Assembly: GCF_900232995.1 (NCBI RefSeq)
Contig: NZ_OCVX01000003.1
Span: 278,624 to 342,623 of the forward strand
Length of the DNA stretch: 64,000 bases
Direction: 5' to 3'
Source of the DNA: Mycobacterium simulans
GTDB taxonomy: Bacteria; Actinomycetota; Actinomycetes; Mycobacteriales; Mycobacteriaceae
The position numbers and the translations under genes were made by a program. Of this stretch, positions 8,809-18,425 are shown in pieces. Every line of letters starts with the position of its first letter. The stretch's first letter is position 1. The notes below the pieces were generated by a model. The model was not told the DNA's origin. It ran no database searches and worked only from the letters and a program-made list of their open reading frames with translations.

Positions 8809-10338
8809 TTGCGCACAGCGCTGTCCTGCCTGCTGTCAGCGGTCATTGCTGCGGGCCTTGTCGTCGCGTGTTCCCGCGGGCCCCTAGACCGCACCTCGTA
8901 CGCGGCCGCACCCTGTCCACAGCCGAACTTTCCCGGCGTGCCGCAGGCCGATTTGGGTTCGAACTACAGCTGCGGGTACCTCACGGTGCCCGAGAACCGC
9001 GACGATCCGAAAAGTCGCACGATCCGGATCCTCGTCGCCAAGGTGAAGGCCGCCAGCGATAAGCCGAAGCCGGACCCCATCGTCTTCCTGGCCGGCGGTC
9101 CCGGTGGTGCCGGCACGCTCAGTGCGCTGGGAGTGGTCGCCGGCGGAATGAACGCCGACCGCGACGTCATTTTCGTCAACCAGCGTGGCACCGTTCATAG
9201 CGATCCGCACCTGAGCTGCCCCGAAATGGACGACTTCGCCGACACAGCAGTGCAATTGGATTTCCAGGCTCAGTCGACCGCAGACCTGGACGCGGCAGCG
9301 GTCACCGCCTGCCGGACGCGGCTGACTTCGACCGGTGTGCATTTCGCGTCCTACGACACCCGGGAGAACGCGGCCGATATCGCCGACCTACGGGTGAAAT
9401 TGGGCATCGAGCAATGGAACGTCTACGGCGTCTCCTACGGCACCGATCTGGCGCAGCAGCTGTTGCGCAATCATCCGCAGGGCATCCGGTCGGTGGTCCT
9501 GGATTCGGTGGTGCCGCCAAACCTGAACCTCGTCGAGCACTGGTGGGAGGCTCCCGCCAGCGGCCTGGCCGCGATCTTCGCGGCGTGTGCCGACCAACCT
9601 ACCTGCGCCGCCGCCTACCCGGACCTGCCGACGGTATTCCTCAACACCGTCAACAAGTTGAGCCAGAAACCGCTGGAGGCCACCACCACCGCCCCAAACG
9701 GTGACGACGTGCTGAAGGTCACCATCGACGGCTCCAAGCTGGTCACTCTGCTGATCGACTGGAGCGCCGATCCCGCCAAAGTGACCGACATTCCACGGAT
9801 GATCTTCGCCCTCTCCAAGGGTGACGGCAGTCTGGCAGGCGCTGGGATCGCGGCGAATGTGCCACCGCCGCCAGAACGCGGTCTCTTGGGCGCCGGGCTG
9901 GCGTTGGGGGCGTACTGCCAGGAGATGGCGAACTGGACCACGCCGGACCAGGCCCTATCCAAGGCGCGGTCGGCGATGCCGCTGCTACCCGATTCGGTCC
10001 TGCGGATTACTCCGACCGGCAGCTGGATCTTCCGGGAGTGCGGCGCCTGGGGACTGGGCAGGTCGGATACCGCCGATGCCCTTCCGGTGTTCAGCAAGGT
10101 TCCCACGCTCATCCTGTCGGGCTCGTTCGACTCCAGCACCGCGCCGCAATGGGTCAGGGAGATCACCCCCAGGCTCAACAACTCCCTGGCTTTGCGTTTC
10201 CCCGGGGTGGGTCATGGAGTGCTCCCGACTTCCTCCTGCGCCCAGTCGATCATGACGGCATTCCTCAACAACCCGAGCGTCGATGTCGATCAGTCCTGTA
10301 TCGCGCTCTCCAAGTTCCCCACGTTCAGCGTTCCCTGA
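8809..10338 (+). CDS. lipoprotein alpha/beta-hydrolase with C-terminal TAP domain
   Basis: A 509-residue exported hydrolase of the tripeptidyl-aminopeptidase-like family to which mycobacterial Hip1/CaeA (Rv2224c) belongs. The N-terminus has a signal segment and lipobox LVVAC. The oxyanion-loop HGGPG-like text is AGGPGGAG, the nucleophile elbow is GVSYG with Ser-209, and a TAP-like C-terminal region has LILSGSFDSSTAPQW (acid residue) and FPGVGHGVLP (catalytic His). Four or more cysteines suggest disulphides outside the membrane. The start is TTG at 8809; no in-frame ATG precedes the signal peptide. The gene is 25 bases after the nitroreductase-like gene. Substrate unknown; a peptidase or esterase in the envelope is likely. 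Confidence 0.85.
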   Translation: MRTALSCLLSAVIAAGLVVACSRGPLDRTSYAAAPCPQPNFPGVPQADLGSNYSCGYLTVPENRDDPKSRTIRILVAKVKAASDKPKPDPIVFLAGGPGGAGTLSALGVVAGGMNADRDVIFVNQRGTVHSDPHLSCPEMDDFADTAVQLDFQAQSTADLDAAAVTACRTRLTSTGVHFASYDTRENAADIADLRVKLGIEQWNVYGVSYGTDLAQQLLRNHPQGIRSVVLDSVVPPNLNLVEHWWEAPASGLAAIFAACADQPTCAAAYPDLPTVFLNTVNKLSQKPLEATTTAPNGDDVLKVTIDGSKLVTLLIDWSADPAKVTDIPRMIFALSKGDGSLAGAGIAANVPPPPERGLLGAGLALGAYCQEMANWTTPDQALSKARSAMPLLPDSVLRITPTGSWIFRECGAWGLGRSDTADALPVFSKVPTLILSGSFDSSTAPQWVREITPRLNNSLALRFPGVGHGVLPTSSCAQSIMTAFLNNPSVDVDQSCIALSKFPTFSVP

Positions 10339-10348
10339 AGCATGTCGA

Positions 10349-11104
10349 TCAGAGTTGGCCGCAGAGTCTTTCGACGAGACTGACCATCCTCGCGTGATGT
10401 GAACCGGCCCAGTAGATCTGCCCACATTCCACACACCGGCTGAATTCCTGGTAGTACCTGCGGGTTAACGGCTGAAGCTGGGAGAGCACCTCGTCTTTGG
10501 TTACCACGGCCAACCCGCCGTTGCACCGCAAGCACCGGGTGAACGGCGCCAACCGTTGGCGTAGGTCCAATCGCCGTATCACCTCGAGCGTCTGCTCTTC
10601 GGGGTCTTGTGAGCGGACGAACAGCCCATGCGTGATGGACCGGCGCTTCAACAGGCCGCGGTCTCGGGTCAGCAGGATCCGCTGCTGATCGAGGCTGACG
10701 TCGGCAAGCGTCGGGTCGTCGGCGTCGCTGGACCACCACACGTCGAACCCCAGCAATCGAAGCAGCCTCGCCAGCCGCCCGAGGTTGACATCGACGACAA
10801 ACCGCGGATTACGCAGAGGCACCGGCCTCAGCTTCGCCGTCGCCCCGATGTCGACCGCCTCGAACATCGGGTAGGCGGCGATACGGTCCCCCGCGGTCGG
10901 CCGGTGGGAGAAGTCCACGGGATCGCCGTTCACCAGGATGAGGTCGACCTCGGTATGCGGAATGCCCATTGCCTCTAGCACATCCTTCACCGTCTGATGA
11001 CTACGGAACGGACGGCGCACGGTCAGACCGCGCGACCCGGGCTCTAGGAAGTCGTTGAGCTCGGCGTATGCGCGCACCTCTACATGGCCGACATCGCCGG
11101 TCAT
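10349..11104 (-). CDS. Mut7-C RNase-domain protein with N-terminal ubiquitin-like domain (Rv0579-like)
   Basis: A 251-residue protein. Residues 1-80 form a ThiS/ubiquitin-like beta-grasp domain; residues 90-251 are the Mut7-C domain, with FVVDVNLGRLARLLRLLGFD and ILLTRDRGLL as the PIN-like acidic core, followed by two CxxC pairs (CLRCNGG and CVECGQIYW) that should bind zinc. The architecture is that of M. tuberculosis Rv0579 (252 residues as recalled). RNase activity is predicted for the family. The ATG at 11104 matches family length; a TTG at 11140 would extend into the divergent neighbour. The stop lies 10 bases from the convergent hydrolase gene. Confidence 0.85.
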   Translation of the reverse strand: MTGDVGHVEVRAYAELNDFLEPGSRGLTVRRPFRSHQTVKDVLEAMGIPHTEVDLILVNGDPVDFSHRPTAGDRIAAYPMFEAVDIGATAKLRPVPLRNPRFVVDVNLGRLARLLRLLGFDVWWSSDADDPTLADVSLDQQRILLTRDRGLLKRRSITHGLFVRSQDPEEQTLEVIRRLDLRQRLAPFTRCLRCNGGLAVVTKDEVLSQLQPLTRRYYQEFSRCVECGQIYWAGSHHARMVSLVERLCGQL

Positions 11105-11110
11105 CTGCTC

Positions 11111-13504
11111 ATGGTCACCGACGGAATCGCCCGGAGGCAAGATATAGGGGAATCACGACAAGAGAGGCGGTCGCGGGGGTCCGATCGGCGTCCCGACTCT
11201 GACTCAGCCGCAACACTTTTCACCTCGGTAGCGGCGCTTTATCAGCGCGCGCGAATCTGGACGATCGGCTCGGATCCCGGGCTGCTGCGCCTTCGGATGG
11301 CAATCCGGACCACGGCAGCCTTGGCCTGCTCGCTGCTGGTGCTATACGCGCTGACCAGGGCGACCGGGCAGTCCCTGACGGTCGCTCTGCTCGGCGTCGT
11401 TATCACGATGATCGCGGCGCGATCGGTCACCGAACCGGATCCGCAGCAGCAAAGGATCACCATGGCTCTGCTGCCGGTGCCGGCCGCGCTTTGCATCACC
11501 GCGGCCACGTTGCTCGCGCCCCACCAGATCGCCGCCGAAATCGTGTTCGTGGTGATCGTCTTTATCGCGGTCTATATCCGCCGCTTCGATGCCCGCGGGC
11601 GGGCGCTGGGCATGGTCGCGTTCATGGCCTATTTCTTCACCTTGTACCTGCGGGCAAACCTGGCTGAGTTGCCGTGGCTGATCGGCGCGGTTCTGGTGGG
11701 CACGCTGTGCACGTTTGTCATGAGCACCTACGTCATGCCCGATCGACCAGAACGCGTGCTGCGAGCCACGATTCGCTCGCTGCGAGCGCGGATGGCCATC
11801 GTCGTCGACACCACCGCCGACGCGATCCGGGCGGGCCGATTCGACGAGCGTCGGCGGCGCCGCATACGCGCGCGGATTACCCGGCTCAACGCCACCGCAC
11901 TGATGGTGCAAAGCCAGATCGAGGACACGTCCAACCCGGCCACGCTGGCGCCTGGAGTCAGCGCCGAACATCTTGCCCCGTGGTTATTCGACGCCGAACT
12001 GGCCGTCGAGTGGGTCGCGATCGCGGGTCAGCGGACCGCGGCCGACGCGGCGGAAATACCCGTCGCCACCCGCACCGAACTGGCTGGCGCGCTCACCAAA
12101 CTCGCCTGGGCGATAAGGGTCCCCCAACCCGACGGGCTGCAACAAGCCGCGAACCTGGCTCAAGCCGTACTCGACAAGGAACCTCAGCCCACCTCAACCG
12201 ATCACGACAGCGAACCCGCGGTGCGCCGACTTGCCTTAGCGATAATCGCCGCGGCGAAGGCCACTGCCGAAGTCCGGGCACTGGTCGAGCACGCGGTACC
12301 TGCCGGACACGGCGAAAGCACACCGGCATCGGACGACAATGGTGTGAACACCGGCGCCGCGAGCGAACCAGCGGGCCTGTTGCCAACGACCCGTCAAGCA
12401 ATCCAGGTATCCATCGCAGCATCGCTGGCCATCATGACTGGCGAGTTGGTATCGCCGGAGCGCTGGTATTGGGCGGTGATCGCGGCGTTTGTGATCTTCG
12501 CCGGGACCAACTCCTGGGGCGAAACCCTGACCAAGGGTTGGCAGCGCCTGCTTGGCACCGCACTCGGCGTGCCGAGCGGCATGCTGATCGCCACGCTGGT
12601 CGCCGGGGACAAGGCCGCTTCGCTCGTCATGATCTTCGTATGCCTGTTCTGCGCCTTCTATTTCATGAAGGTCACCTACAGCCTTATGACGTTCTGGATC
12701 ACCACGATGCTGGCGCTGTTGTATGGGCTGCTCGGGAACTTCAGCTTCGACGTGCTGCTGCTGCGCATCGAGGAGACCGCCATCGGCGCCGTCATCGGCG
12801 TCACCGTCGCGATCCTGGTACTGCCGACCAACATCAGAACGACCATCCGCAACGACACCCGCGCCTTCCTGATGTCCTTGTCCGCACTGATCCAGACCTC
12901 CATCGCGAGCATGTTCGATGACGACGACGCCGCGAGCCCGACCGAGCAGGCGCGTCAACTCGACCGACACCTGCAACAGTTCCGGGAAACCGCCAAGCCG
13001 CTGCTCGCCGGGGTTGCCGGGTTCGCCGGCCGACGCAGCATTCAAAGGAGCCTGCACCTGTTCACCGCCTGCGACCGATACGCACGCAACCTGGCCCGCA
13101 GCAGCGAGCAGTATCACGACCCGCACTGCCCTCAAGAGTTGTCGGATGCCGTGTCCGCCGCAGCAGCGCAGACGCAACGCAACATCGACGCGCTGGTTGC
13201 CGCACTCGACGGAGCCCACGCCGTGACGGTCAGCCCCGCGGCCGATCTGCTCGACACCGCCGAAACCCTAGCCAGGCAGCAGGACGGCACGTCCAATCAG
13301 GCAGAGCCACCGCACAATACGCGACGACTCCTCACCGCGTTGCATTCGCTGCGCCGGATCGAACGGGCAATCATCGCAGCCGCTGCCCACCTGGGCGCGG
13401 ATGCCGGCCTCAAGCTGAGCACCGCCGAGACTTTGACAAAGTCGCCATCGTCGGCGCACCACGATGGGAGCAATGGTGCGTCAATGTGGCCGCGGCCCTT
13501 GTGA
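11111..13504 (+). CDS. FUSC-type inner-membrane protein (aromatic acid exporter-like)
   Basis: About 797 residues with two membrane blocks, each of five to six helices (residues about 60-215 and 440-600), separated and followed by large soluble alpha-helical regions. This tandem arrangement and segments such as RWYWAVIAAFVIFAGTNSWGETL and KGWQRLLGTALGVPSGML are the signature of the FUSC/AaeB/YccS family of putative efflux proteins. The start is uncertain: the frame opens at ATG 11084, which would overlap the divergent Mut7-C gene; ATG 11111 leaves six bases between the two starts. The substrate is unknown. It ends 74 bases before the convergent TB27.3 homologue. Confidence 0.8.
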   Translation: MVTDGIARRQDIGESRQERRSRGSDRRPDSDSAATLFTSVAALYQRARIWTIGSDPGLLRLRMAIRTTAALACSLLVLYALTRATGQSLTVALLGVVITMIAARSVTEPDPQQQRITMALLPVPAALCITAATLLAPHQIAAEIVFVVIVFIAVYIRRFDARGRALGMVAFMAYFFTLYLRANLAELPWLIGAVLVGTLCTFVMSTYVMPDRPERVLRATIRSLRARMAIVVDTTADAIRAGRFDERRRRRIRARITRLNATALMVQSQIEDTSNPATLAPGVSAEHLAPWLFDAELAVEWVAIAGQRTAADAAEIPVATRTELAGALTKLAWAIRVPQPDGLQQAANLAQAVLDKEPQPTSTDHDSEPAVRRLALAIIAAAKATAEVRALVEHAVPAGHGESTPASDDNGVNTGAASEPAGLLPTTRQAIQVSIAASLAIMTGELVSPERWYWAVIAAFVIFAGTNSWGETLTKGWQRLLGTALGVPSGMLIATLVAGDKAASLVMIFVCLFCAFYFMKVTYSLMTFWITTMLALLYGLLGNFSFDVLLLRIEETAIGAVIGVTVAILVLPTNIRTTIRNDTRAFLMSLSALIQTSIASMFDDDDAASPTEQARQLDRHLQQFRETAKPLLAGVAGFAGRRSIQRSLHLFTACDRYARNLARSSEQYHDPHCPQELSDAVSAAAAQTQRNIDALVAALDGAHAVTVSPAADLLDTAETLARQQDGTSNQAEPPHNTRRLLTALHSLRRIERAIIAAAAHLGADAGLKLSTAETLTKSPSSAHHDGSNGASMWPRPL

Positions 13505-13578
13505 TGACCGGCGAGCTGCGGACATTCGACCGCGATAGCTTGGCCGCGGCTTGGCAGTGGGTGCGAGCCTAGCGTGAC

Positions 13579-14364
13579 CTACTGCTGTGGCGCGGGCTTC
13601 AGCAAGCTGAATGCCCCACCCTGCGGGTCGGACAGGACGGCACACCGTCCTACCGACGGAATATCGAACGGTTCCGCGAGAACCTGGCCACCCTCGGCAC
13701 GCGCCTTGGCCGCCGTCGCGTCGACGTCGTCGACCGCGAAATAGACATGCCAGTGGTTCGGCACGCCGGGCATCGGCGGTTCCATACAGCCGCCGACATC
13801 CGCTCCGCCGGCCTTGAGCACACGGTAGTTCTGACCGGGAGCCATCTCCATCGTGGTGTAGGTCAGGCCTAGCACCGCGTCGTAGAATGCCAACGCCAAA
13901 TCCGGCTTGTCCGTGATCAATTCGTTCCATATCACGGCGCCTGTCTCGTTGACCAAAGTCGCGCCGATGTGCTGGTTAGCCTGCCATAGTCCCACCGCCG
14001 CGCCGGTCGGATCGGTGACAAAGGTCATCCGACCCGCATCGCCGATGTCGAACGCCGGCATCAACACTTGCCCTCCTGCGATCGACACCTCATCAACCAC
14101 CGCGTCGACATTGTCCACAGCGATGTAGGTGTTCCACGCAGGCGGCCGCCCCTCGGGTGCACCCGGCGGCATCGGCGCGATGGCTGCGACGGTTTCTCCG
14201 TTCAATGTGGCCATTGCGTATACACCGCCGCCGCCGGGCATCTCGTTGTCGTCATAGCTCCAGCCCAATAGCGACGAGTAGAACTGTTTGGCAGCGGACT
14301 GATCAGTGGTCTGCAGGTCGACCCAGTTCGGTGTGCCCTGTGCGTATTCGGTTCTCTTGGGCAT
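13579..14364 (-). CDS. two-domain glyoxalase/VOC protein, TB27.3 (Rv0577) homologue
   Basis: A 261-residue protein made of two VOC/glyoxalase repeats, residues about 8-125 and 140-258. The text [21 protein letters not shown] and [17 protein letters not shown] is close to M. tuberculosis Rv0577 (TB27.3/CFP30B), an abundant culture-filtrate antigen that has also been reported as a TLR2 agonist. No catalytic function is established. The order Rv0577-like, Rv0576-like, Rv0575c-like is kept here in reverse, supporting the assignment. ATG 14364 matches the family start; GAAAGG lies just upstream at 14370-14375. Confidence 0.92.
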   Translation of the reverse strand: MPKRTEYAQGTPNWVDLQTTDQSAAKQFYSSLLGWSYDDNEMPGGGGVYAMATLNGETVAAIAPMPPGAPEGRPPAWNTYIAVDNVDAVVDEVSIAGGQVLMPAFDIGDAGRMTFVTDPTGAAVGLWQANQHIGATLVNETGAVIWNELITDKPDLALAFYDAVLGLTYTTMEMAPGQNYRVLKAGGADVGGCMEPPMPGVPNHWHVYFAVDDVDATAAKARAEGGQVLAEPFDIPSVGRCAVLSDPQGGAFSLLKPAPQQ

Positions 14365-14378
14365 GATTGACCTTTCAG

Positions 14379-15377
14379 TTAGTTGGTGGCCGCGGAGATG
14401 CCGGTCGGCCCGCGGCCGGTGAAGGCGATCAGTCGATCCAGGACCGGGGCAAAAGACCCGACTGCCACCGGTTCGGCGAAGCCCGCGTAGCTACGCGCCG
14501 CCGGGGTGATAACTTTGCCGGCCACCCCCAGAACGTACTCCGACACAGGCTCGGACACAACCACTTGACGACCAGTGGCGATCGCGAAATCCCAAGCGTG
14601 GACCAAGAATTCGAGGCACAAGATGCCGACAGGCATGACGGCAGGCACTTCGTTCGCGTTCAACTCGACGGTGCCATCCAAACCTCGTCGCCGCCACGCC
14701 TCGAGCACGGCCTGCGCCGCGTCCGCCACCTGGGTTTCCAGCGGTGCGTCCAAGTCGCGGGGCGGCGGCTGGGCGCCCGCGGCACCACCGATGATCGTGA
14801 GGGATCGCATCAGATGGTCCGCCAGCTGCGACACGTCATATTCCTTGCACGGCGTCTGCTTGGACAGGTCGGAGGAGCCCAGCCCGCGCAGCACATGCTG
14901 CAGGACCGCCAATGTTGCTTCGGCGCAGGACAATTCGTCGAGCGGGTCGGGCACTGCCGCCCATTCGTCAGGACCGGCGTCACCGACCTGGCCGGCGGCG
15001 ACGAGCCGGTCGAGGAAGTGATTCCAGCCTTCGGCGTGCCGGGCGGCCTGCTCGTCTGTCAGCCCATCATGAACCAGCCGGACCTCGGTGCCGCCGTCGA
15101 CCGGCGTCAACGTGACGGTGACGGTTGAACCACCCGGAGGTGGATCGCCGTGCTCCTCCCACCCCCAGGAGAACACCATCCGCTTGCCGGGATCCACCTC
15201 CACGACGGTTCCTGCCGCGATGTTCCCCGGGGTCACCGTCCATCGGTAAGCACCACCCGCCCGCAGCTCGACACGGGCGGTGACTGTCATCCAACGCCGC
15301 AGCCGCTCCGGCTGGGTGATGAGCGCGAACGTGCTGGCCGGATCCAAGGGCACGACGACTGCTTTTTCGAAGGGCAT
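14379..15377 (-). CDS. SRPBCC (AHSA1-like) plus mycothiol-dependent isomerase-like (TIGR03086) fusion; C-terminal part of Rv0576-like protein
   Basis: A 332-residue protein. Residues 1-140 are an SRPBCC/AHSA1-like domain ([21 protein letters not shown], the [18 protein letters not shown] core). Residues about 150-325 look like a TIGR03086/DinB-superfamily domain ([34 protein letters not shown]). In M. tuberculosis I recall Rv0576 as one 434-residue protein with ArsR, SRPBCC and TIGR03086 parts; here the ArsR part is a separate frame upstream, in the same reading phase and separated by one TGA. A GGAGAG site at 15382-15387 precedes this ATG, so it can be translated independently. Function: probably a ligand-responsive enzyme or sensor, not established. 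Confidence 0.85.
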   Translation of the reverse strand: MPFEKAVVVPLDPASTFALITQPERLRRWMTVTARVELRAGGAYRWTVTPGNIAAGTVVEVDPGKRMVFSWGWEEHGDPPPGGSTVTVTLTPVDGGTEVRLVHDGLTDEQAARHAEGWNHFLDRLVAAGQVGDAGPDEWAAVPDPLDELSCAEATLAVLQHVLRGLGSSDLSKQTPCKEYDVSQLADHLMRSLTIIGGAAGAQPPPRDLDAPLETQVADAAQAVLEAWRRRGLDGTVELNANEVPAVMPVGILCLEFLVHAWDFAIATGRQVVVSEPVSEYVLGVAGKVITPAARSYAGFAEPVAVGSFAPVLDRLIAFTGRGPTGISAATN

Positions 15378-15389
15378 GGCGCACTCTCC

Positions 15390-15692
15390 TCACGACAGTT
15401 CGTAATCGGTGGCGTCGGCAACGAGGCGGTCCAGCTCATCAGTCCAGAACGACGCGAAAAGCGCACGTAGCCGACGCATCCCGTGCTCGTCGAGGCGGTA
15501 ATACCGTTCCCGTCCCTGTTTGCGGGCAGTGACCAGGCCAACCTCGGCGAGGATCGCGAGATGCTGCGATATCGCCGAACGGGTAACCGGAAATTGCAAT
15601 GCGAGCTGGGTGACGGTGCGTTCGCCCGGCGCCAGGAGCTGCAGCAGTCGGCGCCTAGTTGGCTCTGCTGCGACTTCCAGCAGGTCGAGCAC
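15390..15692 (-). CDS. ArsR-family transcriptional regulator
   Basis: A 100-residue winged-helix repressor: EVAAEPTRRRLLQLL (helices 1-2), ERTVTQLALQFPVTRSAISQHLAILAEVGLV (helix-turn-helix) and the RYYRLDEHGMRRL wing. No CVC or other classical metal motif is visible, so it belongs to the non-metal class usually paired with SRPBCC proteins. It opens a two-gene operon with the SRPBCC/TIGR03086 gene, 12 bases downstream. It is divergent from the FAD monooxygenase, and a strong palindrome sits just upstream of its start, suggesting autoregulation and control of the monooxygenase. Confidence 0.88.
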   Translation of the reverse strand: MLDLLEVAAEPTRRRLLQLLAPGERTVTQLALQFPVTRSAISQHLAILAEVGLVTARKQGRERYYRLDEHGMRRLRALFASFWTDELDRLVADATDYELS

Positions 15693-15701
15693 ACGTCGAT
15701 A

Positions 15702-15719
15702 CGTTAGCGCTTGCTAACG
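15702..15719. promoter_or_regulatory. palindrome in ArsR/monooxygenase divergent promoter, likely ArsR operator
   Basis: CGTTAGC-GCTT-GCTAACG, a perfect 7+7 inverted repeat, ten bases upstream of the ArsR start codon and 57 bases upstream of the divergent FAD monooxygenase start. Its position and the TTAGC half-sites are as expected for a dimeric ArsR repressor acting on its own promoter. Binding is inferred. Confidence 0.65.
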
Positions 15720-15776
15720 CATTGAGCAATATGGCCAATGTAGCCGCCGACACATGCCTAAGGGCACAATTGCAGT

Positions 15777-16943
15777 GTGAAAGTAGCGATCAGCGGCGCC
15801 GGCGTGGCAGGAGCGGCGGTCGCCCACTGGCTCTACCGCACCGGCCACACCCCGACGCTGATCGAGCGGGCGCCGAAATTCCGCACCGGCGGCTACATGA
15901 TCGACTTCTGGGGCGTCGGCTACCAGGTGGCCAAACGCATGGGCATCGAGGATCGGATCCGCACCGCCGGTTACCAGATCGAACGCCTGCGCTCGGTCGG
16001 CTCCAACGGCGAGGTCAAAGCCGACATGGACGTCAATGTCTTGCGCCGCATAATCGGCGACGATTTCACCAGCCTGCCTCGCGGTGATCTGGCCGACGCG
16101 ATCTACGCCAGCATCGAAGACAACGTCGAGACGATCTTTGGCGACGGCATCGCCACCATCGACCAGGACAGCGACGGCGTCCATCTGACCTTCGAGCAGA
16201 GCCCGCCGCGTGATTTCGACCTGGTCGTCGGCGCGGACGGCTTGCACTCGAACGTGCGTCGTCTCATCTTCGGGCCAGACCGCAATTTCGAGCACTATCT
16301 CGGCTGCAAGGTCGCAGCCTGCGTGGTCGACGGCTACCGGCCCCGCGACGACCTGAGCTATGTCCTCTACAACACGCCAGGCAGACAGGTGGGGCGTTTC
16401 GCGCTGCGCGGCGACCGCACCATGTTTTTGTTCATCTTTCGCGCCGAGCACGACGACACCGACGAATCACCAAAAGCTCAGTTGCGCAACGAGTTCGGCG
16501 ATGCCGGCTGGGAATGCCACGATATCCTGGCGACGCTGGACGACATCGACGACCTGTACTTCGACGTGGTCAGCCAGATCCGCATGGACGGCTGGTCACG
16601 CGGCCGGGTCGCACTGATCGGCGACGCGGCTGGCTGCATCTCGTTGCTCGGCGGCGAGGGCACCGGCCTCGCGATCACCGAGGCTTACGTGCTGGCCGGC
16701 GAACTGCAGCGCGCCGACGGTGACCACCGCCGCGCCTTCGATGCGTACCAGGCGCTGCTGCATCCGTTCATCGAGAGCAAGCAAGCGGGTGCGGCGAGAT
16801 TCATCGGATTCTTTGCCGCGCGAACCCGATTCGGCCTGTGGTTCCGCAACCTGGCGCTGCGCACGATGAACTTTGGACCGCTGGCAACGCTTATTGCCGG
16901 CAATGTGCGCGACGACATCGAGCTACCCGACTATGGGATCTAG
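15777..16943 (+). CDS. FAD-dependent monooxygenase (Rv0575c-like)
   Basis: A 388-residue class A flavoprotein hydroxylase. The N-terminal Rossmann motif is ISGAGVAGAAVAHWL (residues 5-19), the second motif DLVVGADGLHSNVR (about residues 149-162) and the third GRVALIGDAAGCISLLGGEG (about residues 275-294). It closely resembles the M. tuberculosis Rv0575c product. Substrate unknown; relatives hydroxylate aromatics, polyketides or tetracyclines. The start is GTG at 15777, which places the dinucleotide-binding strand at the extreme N-terminus as usual. It is divergent from the ArsR gene, sharing an 84-base promoter region. Its end overlaps by four bases the convergent P450 gene. Confidence 0.88.
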   Translation: MKVAISGAGVAGAAVAHWLYRTGHTPTLIERAPKFRTGGYMIDFWGVGYQVAKRMGIEDRIRTAGYQIERLRSVGSNGEVKADMDVNVLRRIIGDDFTSLPRGDLADAIYASIEDNVETIFGDGIATIDQDSDGVHLTFEQSPPRDFDLVVGADGLHSNVRRLIFGPDRNFEHYLGCKVAACVVDGYRPRDDLSYVLYNTPGRQVGRFALRGDRTMFLFIFRAEHDDTDESPKAQLRNEFGDAGWECHDILATLDDIDDLYFDVVSQIRMDGWSRGRVALIGDAAGCISLLGGEGTGLAITEAYVLAGELQRADGDHRRAFDAYQALLHPFIESKQAGAARFIGFFAARTRFGLWFRNLALRTMNFGPLATLIAGNVRDDIELPDYGI

Positions 16944-18310
16944 CCCGTCTGCCGAGCGGCCGGGCACGCTGGCGGCGCTGCTGACGGCACGTCCTTGATC
17001 GCGCGAACGCTGATGCGAGCGCCGCGGCCGGGCACCTGGATGACGTGCCTGAGTTTCTGCCGTTCGCCGGCCGAGGTCGTGGTGTTCAATTCGGCCCGGC
17101 GCAGGATTTCGCGCAGCACAACCCTCATTTCGGCCATGGCGAAGGTAGCGCCGAGGCAGCGTCGGTTGCCGCCGCCGAACGGCAACCAGGTGGTAGGGCT
17201 CAGGGTGGCGCCCAGCATCCGGTCCGGGTCAAACCGATCCGGATCCGGGTAGATCGCGGCGCTCGCGTGCACCAGCGATATCGACGGCATCACCATCGTG
17301 CCGGCTGGCAACCGATAGCCGGCCACTTCGACCGGCTCGGTCAACACCCGGCCCAACTCGTAGACCACCGGGCGGATCCGCAACGTCTCCTTCGCCAGCG
17401 CCTCGAGATACTCGTCGCCGGCCGGATCGCCAGCCGCGCTGGCCTCGGCCGCCCGTATCGCCTTCTGCAGGGCGTCCGGGTGGCGAATTAGGCGCTCCAG
17501 CACCCAGGACAGCGCCGTCGCCGTGGTTTCGTAACCGGCCACCAGCAGCGTGATCAGCTGGTCACGCAGTTCGCGGTCGTTCATCGCGGGTTGGGCGCGC
17601 ACTAGCATGGCCAAAGTGTCGGCGCGTGAATCCAGATTCGGATCGGCGCGTCGGTCGGCAATTTCCGCGTAGAGCAGACTGTCGGCCTCTGCGATTCGCC
17701 ATTGCAATCCTCGCCAGGGACGGCGGCGCAGCAGGTTCTGGTTGGCGATTGCCAGCATCTGCCACGGCCCCAAGTCGAGCAGCTTGGGCATCACCTTGCG
17801 CAGCGCGGCCAACCGGGCGGGGTCGGTGGCGCCGATGACCATCCGCAAGGTCACCTCGAGTGTTATCTCAGACATCTTCGGCGCCGCGGGGAACGGCGTG
17901 CCTACTGGCCACCCGGAGATGTTCTCCGCAGCGATCTCGGCCATCAACCCGGTTTGGCGCGCAACGGCATCGCGGTGGAACGGGGGCAACATCAGGCGGC
18001 GCCGATCCCGATGCAACTCGTCGTCGATCACCAACAGGGAAGTGTCCCCAAGCAAGCCGCGCAGCATGGTGTTTGCCTCGCCGGCATGAAAGACGCTTGG
18101 ATCGCCGGCAAACACCGTCTTGATATCGGCCGGATCGGCCAAATACACCAGCGTGCCCATCCAGGGGACGCGCAACGTGAAAACGTTGCCGTAGCGCCGA
18201 TGACAGGCATCGACAAATTGCGTCCAGCGGCCCAGTGTGAACACCACCTGCAACCAGCGCGACAGCCGACGTCCGGGCGGCAGCCGGAACGACGTGGTGG
18301 TGTCAGTCAT
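16940..18310 (-). CDS. cyp135B1: cytochrome P450, CYP135 family (Rv0568/CYP135B1-like)
   Basis: About 456 residues. The oxygen-activation helix is AGYETTATALSW, the K-helix ETLRIRP and the haem ligand loop FGGGNRRCLGATFAM. The segments FHAGEANTMLRGLLGDTSLL, DELHRDRRRLMLPPFHRDAVARQ and LSPTTWLPFGGGNRRC are strongly reminiscent of M. tuberculosis CYP135B1; CYP135A1 is the alternative. The substrate is unknown. The frame extends to 18376, but ATG 18310 (or 18319) better matches the family start. In M. tuberculosis cyp135B1 lies a few genes from Rv0575c, so synteny fits although the intervening genes are absent here. It is convergent with the monooxygenase, four bases overlapping. Confidence 0.85.
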   Translation of the reverse strand: MTDTTTSFRLPPGRRLSRWLQVVFTLGRWTQFVDACHRRYGNVFTLRVPWMGTLVYLADPADIKTVFAGDPSVFHAGEANTMLRGLLGDTSLLVIDDELHRDRRRLMLPPFHRDAVARQTGLMAEIAAENISGWPVGTPFPAAPKMSEITLEVTLRMVIGATDPARLAALRKVMPKLLDLGPWQMLAIANQNLLRRRPWRGLQWRIAEADSLLYAEIADRRADPNLDSRADTLAMLVRAQPAMNDRELRDQLITLLVAGYETTATALSWVLERLIRHPDALQKAIRAAEASAAGDPAGDEYLEALAKETLRIRPVVYELGRVLTEPVEVAGYRLPAGTMVMPSISLVHASAAIYPDPDRFDPDRMLGATLSPTTWLPFGGGNRRCLGATFAMAEMRVVLREILRRAELNTTTSAGERQKLRHVIQVPGRGARISVRAIKDVPSAAPPACPAARQTG

Positions 18311-18425
18311 GGACGCCATTCTACGATCGGTGTCGAGACGGGCCCGGTCCACCAACCTGAAGCCGCAAATACTCACTGCAGCAATGTATTTCGTAAGACG
18401 TCCAGCTACATGAAGATCACCGGCA

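Noticed and set aside
12236..13219. 327-residue minus-strand frame inside the FUSC-type gene
   Set aside because: Gly/Gln/Arg-rich shadow of the membrane protein gene.
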